A stretch of 64,000 nucleotides of DNA from positions 45,785,606-45,849,605 of the forward strand of contig CAMTDV010000003.1 of NCBI GenBank assembly GCA_947069175.1. The letters run 5' to 3'. Under the pieces are notes generated by a model. It did no database searches, was not told the DNA's origin, and saw nothing but the letters and a program-made list of their open reading frames with translations. Each line of letters begins with the position of its first letter. The stretch's first letter is position 1. Source of the DNA: Scalesia atractyloides. Taxonomy: Eukaryota > Streptophyta > Magnoliopsida > Asterales > Asteraceae. The position numbers and the translations under genes were made by a program. Below, one piece after another: positions 11,901 to 20,511 of the stretch.

Positions 11901-12395
11901 ATATCTGAAGGGTTTTCCAAGCACCGGCTTGTGGTACCCTAGACATGATGATTTTAATCTTGCAGGATACTCGGATTCTGATTTCGGATGCTGCAAACTA
12001 AATCTACAACGGCCGGCTGCCAGTTCGTCGGAACCCGTTTGGTAACGTGGCAGTGCAAGAAACAGACCACAGTTGCTCTTTCTACTTGTGAAGCTGAATA
12101 CGTTTCAGCATCCAGTTGTTATGCCCAGATACTCTGGATTCAACAACAGATGAGAGATTTCGGACTGCAATTTCTTGATACGCCAATTTATGTAGATAAT
12201 CAGGTCGCGATCGATATCGTTAAAAACTCTTGCCAACACTCACGTACTAAACGTATCGAGATTCGACACCACTTTATCCGTGATTGCTACGAGAAAAAGT
12301 TGGTTAGAATTGAGAAAATCCACACTGATGACCAAAAGACAGATTTTTACACCAAAGGTTTTGATAAGACAAGATTTAAAAATCTTTTAAGTTAA
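8985..12395 (+). pseudogene. pol: COPIA-1 pol: protease, integrase, RT, RNase H, broken
   Basis: Domains in order. Protease has WIMDSGASHHMTG with the catalytic Asp codon at 9021-9023. Integrase has the HHCC zinc region (FWHRKMGHIH...CLSCKKGK, about 9424-9546), then LHMDLF and RSDNGSEF. Its catalytic Glu, 36 residues after the second Asp, is replaced by TAA at 9920-9922 (GVA-stop-RKN). RT has YQLDVKSAFLYG and LYGLHQAPRAWY, and the Tyr of the YVDD active site is a stop (11482-11484). RNase H (about 11988-12395) has STCEAEYVSAS, YVDNQVA and QHSRTK. A frameshift lies near 9720 in integrase, with further stops at 9258, 10019, 10264, 10709 and 10933 and a frameshift near 11640. The encoded polyprotein would cut itself, copy the RNA and integrate the DNA. 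Confidence 0.9.
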
Positions 12396-14451
12396 ATGGT
12401 TTAAAAAATCTGATATCAGGGGATATACATGAAGTTGAATTTGAGGATGATGACGACCTAACGTGAATTTTTCATCGGTTAGACACTTTTCTGTACATTC
12501 TTTCTTAAAAATTCTAAAAATCCAAAAATATATTTTGATTTTAGGGGAGAATGTTTGGGGAAAATACAAAAACATTATAAAATTTAAAAAGAGTTTTTGT
12601 GAAAAGGAGATATCATATGATATCAAAAAGACAGTCACAATATGCTAAAGAATTGGAATGTTAAACAAGTTGTTAAACAGGTATTACTGAGGATGTGCCA
12701 GTAGGCTTCACTCGTTCAGTAAGTTGTTTTTGAGATATAAACATAAAAGAAAAATTGAATAACTTGTGGGTTAACATCTCTCGGATATATGGACTTAGTA
12801 CTCTGAAATTTCATTTAAGAGAATGCCAGATTCACCGATACTAGGTCTTTATATTTAATCGATATCTGGGGTATTATCCGAGTTCTTCTGATTTTGCGGA
12901 AGCAATGGCCTAGAACTTGTATAATACTTTATGCATTATTCGCCCAAGCTGCATAAAAAATGATTATGTCATAAACTTTGTGACTTCTGTAGTATAAAAG
13001 ATTCCATGTATGGAACACCACCAAAAGACGAGCCTTCATCTCTTTGTCTGTATGGAAATACTAACCTGAGCTCTCAAGGTCTCACACTCACCCATTTACA
13101 GATATCAATTAGATATATTCACCTATAAAATGATATTCTAGGAATCTCGATGCGGGAGTATATTCAGAGATGGGAAACATAGTTATTTCATGTTCCTAAA
13201 ATTACCTAACATATCTTGAAACAATTAAGAAACGAGAAGAGGTTTAAAAGGACAAGTATATTGGCAATCTAAGTAAATCTGGTTAAAAACTTAATGAGTA
13301 TACCAAGATCAACGGTACTGGTGATTTGTTATGTACTTGATATGATTCTCTAAAAACACAGAACTCACAAAAATGTGTATGTTATTTTCGATAAATTTCT
13401 TAAAAACCCAAATAGATTTTCAGTTTCCTTAGCTTGTTAGATTTGTTTTAGTCTACCGATGTTAAAGAAACTGACGGTTGAAATCATAGCAACATCCTGC
13501 TGAGTGAGAACTGAAACCACGGGTTGGGAGCTAATCTTTATCGGAAGTAATCTAAACGTCAATAAAGTTCATTAATTTGAAACTTTACATGTTAAATAAA
13601 TCTGTTTTGGTCAAAAATAGTCAACCAAGGTCATTAACTTGGACTTGGTAGACAAAATCGGGCAAGCAGGATCATTAACTTGGACTTGGTTAACCGAGTG
13701 GATTTTAAACAGATAAAATGGTTAAAAAATGAAAATTACAAAAATAAAATAAAAAAATTCAAGTTTTCAGTAGTGATTCGTACGAAGTTCATTACTTCTT
13801 ATGAAGCAAGTGTGTTTTTTGTACGAACCAACAAGTTCGTACGAAGCAAACAGAGTAGTATATAAACCTCTTAACTTCGTACGAAATAAGTTTATTCTTC
13901 TCTGAGAACTGTTGTGCGAGTTAGAGGTTTTGTATGTAACATCTGCTGAAACATCATTTCTTGACTTATTTTCGATTCCTAATCACATTGGGGAGGTTGA
14001 TTTGCACACCTCTTGCAATGGGAAAGGTAATTTCACTGAAACCAAGTCGTTATAATGCTAAATTTAAACAAATTGGACATAAAACTTAGATCTAGATTGG
14101 ACTGGTAAAACTTAAAATTGACTTCAAAATCGTTAATATCGGCACCGATAACTCAAAAATTGACTATCAATTTATTAAAATCTACAAGTTTTAAGTTCTG
14201 ATTAAACTTGGTTATTTTGGAACGAAGAATTGGCTCGTACGAAGAATTGGCTCGTACGAAGCAAGTTTTTAAATGTCATGTTATTTTGACTCGTACGAAG
14301 ATGCTGTTTCGTACGAAGTAAACTTAAATGTTGAATTTTAAAATTTTGTTAAGTGTTTGTTTCGTACAAAGATATAGTTCGTACGAATGAAAGTGTTAAA
14401 TTTGAAAAGTTTAATATTTTTCTAACGGTTGTTTATTATTTTTGTGAACAG
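12396..14451 (+). other. COPIA-1 linker between pol and extra ORF
   Basis: Two kilobases without a convincing gene, collinear with 51208-52857 in COPIA-2. It holds a 16-bp perfect palindrome GATATCATATGATATC (12609-12624) and repeats of TCATTAACTTGGACTTGGT (13631-13649 and 13672-13690). A dense TCGTACGA cluster lies at about 13779-14390, including two adjacent GGCTCGTACGAAG copies at 14232-14262. It ends in a T-rich tract and AG at 14450-14451. Confidence 0.65.
14425..14451 (+). promoter_or_regulatory. Candidate 3' splice acceptor before the extra ORF
   Basis: Polypyrimidine-like TTGTTTATTATTTTTGTGAACAG, with AG at 14450-14451. The downstream frame (ANKSWFSQFHNIC) is homologous to COPIA-2 directly after its own TTTGTGTTTGCAG (AG at 52856-52857). 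Neither frame opens with a Met here, which fits expression from a spliced RNA, as for retroviral env (inference). Confidence 0.45.
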
Positions 14452-17400
14452 GCCAACAAATCTTGGTTCTCACAATTTCACAATATCTGCTGCTTAACTA
14501 ATGGCTCGATTCCAGAGATCGCTGCTTACAGAGATATTTTAGATTTCCTTACACGTATACGGGTAAGGCGCTTACTGACAGACATATAGTTTACCAATCA
14601 CATGTTGAGTACTTCTTGAACACCGCAGAGTTTAGTATAGAAGATAATGCTATAGTTTCTGCTGTGAAGATTAATGATGAGGATATACCTGTCAAGATAA
14701 ACGAAGAACTGATACGTACGGTGTTAGAGTTCAAAGATAACAAGAATGATCCGACAGGATTTTCAGAGTAGGTGAAAGGCTGTTTTTACCGCATGAGATA
14801 TGCTGGGTTTGTGAATGCTGCACCTTTCAAGAAAGCCAATCTGAGTGCACCGTTTAGATATTGCTCACGTTATTGCGCACGTTCCCAGTCACCGAAAAGG
14901 AGGATATGACGATCTTGTGGACTACCAAATGTGTATGATCACTGCGTTGGTGCTGAATCTGCCATACAACTTTTCTAAAGTTATCTTTACGCAGATGGTC
15001 CAGAATATTCAAAGAGTGAAATTTTTGCAATACCCGAGGTTCGTACAGATGATGCTTGATTATTTACATCCAGACTTGAAGAAAAGCAAAGATGATATTT
15101 TAAAGCTTGAGCACATGGATGTTTCTACTTTGAGAAAGATGAACTTGCATCTTAAGACTGCTCATAATGCTATGCCTATGTTCGATGCAATTGTAAGGAT
15201 TATATTTTGCCAGCACCAGGTCGATGTTGGAAGGATGAAAGTGGTGATGAGGATGAAAAACTTGAAGCTTTATCTATGTTTGTTGCGAGAAGAAGTCTAT
15301 GGTTTGTGAAGGATGGTGAAAAGGGTGCCAAGCATAAAGCTGCTTCAACGTCTACATCTGCACCAAAAGTTCAGAAAAAGAAAGCTACAGTAGCTGCTGA
15401 AAGATCTGGTCTTCATGATGAACCAGACACTGAGGAGAACATTGAAGATATAGCTGCGGATATTGAGCGTCAAGATTTTGGTATTGAGAAAGTAGCTGAG
15501 CATGTTTCTTCGTCAAGTACTAATTCTAACAAACGCAGAGAAGGAGAGAGAAAGAGGGCGCAAAAGATTGAGAAAAAGCGTCAGGCTGAACTTAAGTGTA
15601 AGGCTGAAAACCGTAAACGTAAAGCTACAAGAGAGGATGATACAACATATATACCATCGAAATCTGATTCTGAAGCTATCTTTAGCACACCGATTAAAAA
15701 GCAAAGGAGGATGAAACGATCTGCTGCTCGTAGTTCTGAATCTCCAATGATCAGATCCAAAGAGACTACTTCTGAACCTATCGTCGAAGAAGTCGTGGTT
15801 GAACCTTCACAGCAAATACCATCAACACCACCACGAGAAGCTCCACAGTCTCCACCGCAACCACAGCAGCAACCAAACACCGCCACAACAACAAGTTCCT
15901 TAACAACAACCGCAGCAACAGCAAACACATCAACAACAACAACAACAACCTCAACAACGAACACCTCAACAACAAAAGCAGACTCCACAACAACCATCGC
16001 ATACTTCACAGACATCACCATCCCAGTTTAACTTTAATTTTGATTTTGCTGACATTCCAGGGGTGATTTACATTTAATGATCCACGGGTGGATGAACTGC
16101 AGAAGCAAGTTTTGCTAAACACAATGAAGTGTCGAACTTCAGGAACAAATCAATGTGTTAACAGCTGAGAAACAAGAAATGATTGAACAGATTGAAGGAT
16201 TAAGTGAAGAAAAACAATAGTTGGAAGCTATGTTAGCAAGCACTATTTTGGAGAACAAGAGGTTGAGACTACGAATGACTGAATATGAAGAAGAAAGAAT
16301 GTGAAGTGATAAGCGTATGAATTTATTTGAAAAGATTTTAGTAAAGAAGCTGGGTGTGAACATTGCCGCAGAGATTGATGAGATTGAGCGATCTGAAGCT
16401 CGAGAGCGTGTTGCAGAAAGAGAAAGACTTGCAAAGCAACAATCTGATGCTCAAGGGAAAGGAAAGGCAAAAGTTGTAGAGGATCCTATCACAGAACATA
16501 CTGAGCCAGAAGCTGAATCTGTGCGAGTTACTTGCATTGATATTGTTGTGTATGAAGAGCTGAGAAAGTTTATTCTGATCGGGCAACCAACGGATGTCGA
16601 TATAGATTTGCTTGATATTTCTCAAAGGCATCGTGATTGGTTTTTGAAGAAAAAGGTTGAGAAAGAGATTGATGATGCTGTAGAAGATGTTGAAAAAGAT
16701 GCGGAGGCATAGGATGCTGATATAGATGTTATTGATTCGAGTAGTTCTGATGACAATGATGATAACGATGATAATGTAGGAGGTACTGGAATTCGTGTAA
16801 CAGAGTCAAATGTTAATGAAGATGTGGATGTTTCTATGTACCTTGATGATTGTGCAAATCAAACTGCTGAAGAGGGAAGGACTGACCGAGTTGACGAGTC
16901 TGTTGATGCTCAGCAGGCAGGAATCTTCCCAGAAATAGAAATATTATCTGTTCCTGTTGTGCCAAAGCCCAAAGTACTGTATCTTGAGCATGACGTAGAA
17001 GAGGGTGAATTTGTGCATAGTTATACAAAGGAGGAAATAGCGGAGATGTTGGGAGTTAATGAAGAAAATTTCAAGTTTGATTTTGAAGACGAATTGAACA
17101 AGATAGATGTGTTTGAACCGAACTCGTATGTATTTGAAGATATTGAGGATGCGAACGTGTATGATAGAGTTGTCGTGGAAGATGATTCTGATGATGATGC
17201 TAATCAAGCTGATCATAGTACAGGTGATTCCCTAACTTTTGCAGATTCATTCGCAGCAGTAAGTTCCGAAATGTTGAAAATAAAAGTTTCTGAAGCTGCT
17301 AAAGACGAAACTATTCCTCAATAAATGTCGAGTGCTGAAATAGCAGAGCAGAGGAAGAAATGGTTTCGTAATGTTCCAGCTGAGCGTAAATTTAAAAGAC

Positions 17401-18248
17401 CCCTAGCATTCTTTACTCGAGATCCTAATATATCGTTAGGGGATATTATAAGCTGGGGATGGATCGAAGAACTAAACGTCTACGCGATAAAGAGGGAGTT
17501 TGGAATTCAATATTTCTGATATCTACGCGACATCAAAACCTTGTCGTACTGGGATATTAAGGAGCTAGTTCAAACAAAGACGATAAATCTGAAGATGAAA
17601 TTTCATGACCAGCGGCTTTGGAAATTGATTAAGCTAGAGGCTATGCATGGTTTTATTCATTGGAAACCTCACTTTCCTCGCCGTATCGTAAAAGTTGATC
17701 CAGTAACGAATGAGAAGGATGTTACTTTGATTGTAAAGAGGCCACGTGTGATGAAGAATATGCCTCTCATAAAGATGGAACAAGATTTTTACAAGAACTT
17801 CAAATGGTGGCACTACGGTTCGAGTACAGGAGAAGCTGTTATATGTGTTCAACCAGATGATGATTCTTGGAAAATTACTGAGGAATTATCCGAAGCCGTC
17901 ATAGCACATAAACGTATATATGGTCTATGGCGTGGCATTCGAGTACTAGACCCGATGTGGCTAGTAAATTGTTCAAAGAAGGATATTGAATGTCTATTTT
18001 ACAGTAAGATAAGTTTCGAAGAAAAAGACAAGGAGCAAGCTCTCCAATTCCAGAAGTTAGTCAATGTCTGCTTTGTAAACGACATACGTTCTGGATCGAC
18101 TTGGAATTCTTCTTGGAGGAAGCTTGAAGAAAAAGAAACGAAGAAGAAAGAAAAGAATGAAGCTAGGATAGCGGAGTGTGCTAGAATAGAATCGCTTAGG
18201 AGATTTCAGTTTGGCAATACAATGAATCGACCTCCTCCTACAGATTAA
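14452..18248 (+). pseudogene. COPIA-1 extra ('env-like') ORF, broken
   Basis: Function unknown; in Sireviruses an ORF here is called env-like. Visible layout: an N-terminal block (KSWFSQFHN, then AAYRDILDFL and, after a frame change, YQSHVEYFL); a conserved core (HRKGGYDDL about 14890-14917; LPYNFSKVIFTQMVQN; YPRFVQ 15031-15048); a basic Lys/Arg/Glu-rich stretch (15300-15700); and a CAA-rich low-complexity tract (15830-16015) whose Gln-rich frame is now out of phase. Then follow a coiled-coil-like region (16130-16480), an acidic region (16680-17230), and a C-terminal block (IISWGW...YF, YWDIKEL, WKPHFPRR, RRFQFGN). Stops lie at 14770, 16710, 17322 and 17517, with frameshifts near 14560, 14840, 15210 and 15870. 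I see no signal peptide or membrane segment, unlike a true envelope protein. Homologues lie at 55760-58457, 55083-55400 and, as a remnant, 52858-53060. Confidence 0.75.
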
Positions 18249-18358
18249 ATGCCAATTGCTTTTGAGGAGCGTTGTAAGCCGCTGAAGAGATTTTTTGGAT
18301 GCTAGAGTCAAATCTATTGAAGATTGTTTTTTGAAGACTATCCAGACTGCGGCAACAT

Positions 18359-18371
18359 CCAAGGGGGAGTT
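18359..18371 (+). promoter_or_regulatory. COPIA-1 polypurine tract
   Basis: CCAAGGGGGAGTT directly before the 3' LTR. The identical word precedes the LTR at 53067 and, on the minus strand, the LTR ending at 55082. Confidence 0.88.
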
Positions 18372-18836
18372 TGTTGGTGCATAATGTCTATTGCCTACGT
18401 CTAGGATGTGTCTTTAATGTATATAGGGCTTACATGTCAATGTTTATATGTTAAAAGTTATTTTTATGTGTTTTGTAGTTGGTTCGTACGAGCAAACTAG
18501 GTGGCTCGTACGAGTGACTCTCAGTCACTCGTACGAAGCACATATTCGTACGAAGCATAGTTACTATTCAACACGTACTCTAGTACGAGTCATGTCGACC
18601 TATAAATAGAGGAGTGTTATGTTAGAGCTGATTAGTGATTGATCAGTTGATACGGTGAAGCTCTGCCAGTTTGTTTACTCGCATCTATATTTGCACGTCT
18701 TTTAATACAATAGAAGCAGTTAAACAGTAAGTACTATCTTGTTCGTTTTTTTACCTCTCTAACAATGAATTCCGCCTTTGCTAGTTGAGCGAGATTAGGT
18801 CAGTTGCTCATTTCGGGAGCACGATCCCAGTTCATA
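18372..18836 (+). repeat. COPIA-1 3' LTR
   Basis: 465 bp, collinear with 4548-5013. The last bases read TTCATA instead of TTCACA. It keeps more intact TCGTACGA copies than the 5' LTR (18484-18565). TATAAATAG is at 18601-18609. Confidence 0.92.
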
Positions 18837-18841
18837 AAAAC
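18837..18841. repeat. Right target-site duplication of COPIA-1 (AAAAC)
   Basis: Matches 4543-4547; GYPSY-1 sequence resumes after it. Confidence 0.88.
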
Positions 18842-20495
18842 ATTAAGTTGGTTAAAATAAGTCGGGTTTGGGGAATGAAGGACCAAAATTGTGAATGTCG
18901 GGTGAATATTGAGAAAAGTATTAATTTTTGATGTAAAATGTGGTTTGTAAAAAGAAATGCTACTTTTGTTTTAAAATTTGTATTTGCATATGAAATTTTC
19001 TTGCCCATGTGTTCAGATTTAGATTTGCGTATTTTGAAAAGGTTGTAAAATAGTGAGCTTGCTTTATTTTACTTATTTTATTGATGCAAGAAAAGTCGTG
19101 TTTTTGAAAATTTTCATGTAAAAGTTAATTTTTTTTAAAACATTTTAGCAAAGTACTTATACGTATGTGAGAGAAAGTTTTCGTTGGTTTCTTGTTGGAA
19201 TAAAATGTCTATAGAGTGGTAGTATAAAGTGAGGTGTTTTGGACGAGTTGTGAAAATCGAGGGCAAAAGGTTCGTTTGACCGACTAAGTTGATGGGTAGC
19301 ATTTCATAAAGTTTTTGAAAAATTGTGAAAGAAACGTTTAAAGTGTCATTAGGGGTTTGGTGTATGTAATTTAAATATGTTGTAGGGGGAGAAAAATCCT
19401 TTGGATAAAGTAGTAAGGTTTGAGGTTTATGCATAAATGAGAAAAATTGAAACAATGATAAAAGGTTTAGGTATAAGTTTTGATATAATGATTGTTATGA
19501 AAATAGTCGAGTTGGAGTTGGACTTCGACTCATTTCTCCAACTTGAGTTTTGTGAAAAAGACATCTAGGTGATGACAATAAAATCACGTTTGAGCATGTA
19601 AGTATTGTATAACATGTATGAGTTCACATGGTGCCATAAGCATAATAAGTATTCATTAGTATAAACACGTATGATTACGTAAGGAGTATGAATTTAGTTG
19701 GTTTGAGATAATTATTATTGTTTCTGATTGCGAAAGATGTGTGAATTGTGCATCGGGTTCGAAATGCACGAGGTAATAAGTATTAAAACACATAGAAATT
19801 GAGATAGCATAAAAGATAGGCTTAGTAAAATATTGGAGTGCTTTGGGTTGAGAAGCGTCGACTATTCCAAAGTGAATCGAAGATCCTTTCAAATTAGAGG
19901 AACGTGCTTTGGCCTATAGGTAAAATGCTCTCGTCGAAAAGTGATTAACGACATTTTACCCTTACAGTTACTACACATCTCTAATTGATCAAAAAAATCA
20001 AAACTTTGGCGAGATTGAAAATCAAGGAGTGGGACTAGTTGACAAGGTGCGGGTTTCACCCCTAACTTGACAACATCGTACCCTAAGCGTGGTTGGTACT
20101 TACCAAACGAGGAGCGAATTCTGACTCGTTGGTAAGGGTCCACTAGAGTATGAAATGGAAATTTTCCATCAAGTTATGGATATCACTCCTAACTTGATGG
20201 CGTAATTTCGTGAAAAAATCGAATACGCGGATTGAGAGCGATCACCAAAGTGCGGGTTTCACCCCTATTTTGGTGAGATTGTCTCGTTTGTATATGAGTG
20301 TCTTCAAGTCTTCAAGCGTGTATATTGTGTAAATCTTATGAAAGACATATTGCATATATTAAGACCAAAAGAAATAGGAAGAAGCAAGGTATGGATAATT
20401 AGCATTTTAAACACGAATCAAGAATGGTCAAGTTTGGTCACTTAAACTATAGACTAGGTTGAACATGGAAATTCTACCTAATTCCCTATAGTTAT
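18842..20495 (-). other. GYPSY-1 internal region, 5' part with structured leader
   Basis: No retroelement protein is recognisable; the longest frame (106 aa on minus, 19135-19455) resembles nothing I know. The part next to the PBS (about 19590-20495) aligns with the leader of GYPSY-2 (about 41060-41959) and contains the hairpin array annotated separately. The rest looks like spacer. Confidence 0.65.
19919..20276 (-). promoter_or_regulatory. Five-hairpin array in the GYPSY-1 leader
   Basis: Five inverted repeats in series: 19919-19960 (GGTAAAATG/CATTTTACC); 20039-20073 (TTGACAAG/CTTGACAA, one mismatch); 20099-20136 (CTTACCAAACGAG/CTCGTTGGTAAG, one bulge); 20166-20200 (CCATCAAGTTA/TAACTTGATGG, 11 bp perfect); 20242-20276 (TCACCAAA/TTTGGTGA). 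Hairpins 2 and 5 share the loop GTGCGGGTTTCACCCCTA although their stems differ. All five have counterparts in GYPSY-2. The position, downstream of the PBS in the transcribed leader, suits a packaging, dimerisation or translation signal (inferred). Confidence 0.65.
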
Positions 20496-20508
20496 GGCTC
20501 TGATACCA
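20496..20508 (-). promoter_or_regulatory. GYPSY-1 primer binding site (initiator tRNA-Met)
   Basis: In sense TGGTATCAGAGCC, three bases (GAT) after the end of the 5' LTR. Its presence shows the sense strand is minus. Confidence 0.9.
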
Positions 20509-20511
20509 ATC

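Larger units (their letters stand above)
4548..18836 (+). mobile_element. COPIA-1: 14.3-kb Sirevirus-like Ty1/copia element with extra ORF
   Basis: Complete outer structure: LTRs of 466 and 465 bp, a TGGTATCAGAGC primer site right after the 5' LTR, AAGGGGGAGTT right before the 3' LTR, and AAAAC duplications. Gene order is gag, protease, integrase, RT, RNase H (integrase before RT, the copia order), then a 2-kb linker and a long extra ORF. The size, long gag with C-terminal extension, extra ORF and palindromic motifs in LTR and UTRs are Sirevirus hallmarks. By eye the LTRs differ at about 30 positions (roughly 6%), many of them C/T or G/A. All ORFs carry stops and frameshifts, so it is a dead copy. 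Confidence 0.92.

Noticed and set aside
15581..16021. Long minus-strand open frame, Val/Ala-rich
   Set aside because: It is the antisense shadow of the CAA-rich tract and coding stretch of the COPIA-1 extra ORF.
14452..18248. Host gene (longin/synaptobrevin-like, as such ORFs are sometimes named)
   Set aside because: Lies between pol and PPT of a bounded retroelement and has homologues at the same place in other elements here.
20000..20290. Simple tandem repeat explanation for the GYPSY-1 leader
   Set aside because: Loop cores recur in only two hairpins and the stem sequences differ, so it is a set of distinct inverted repeats, not a satellite.
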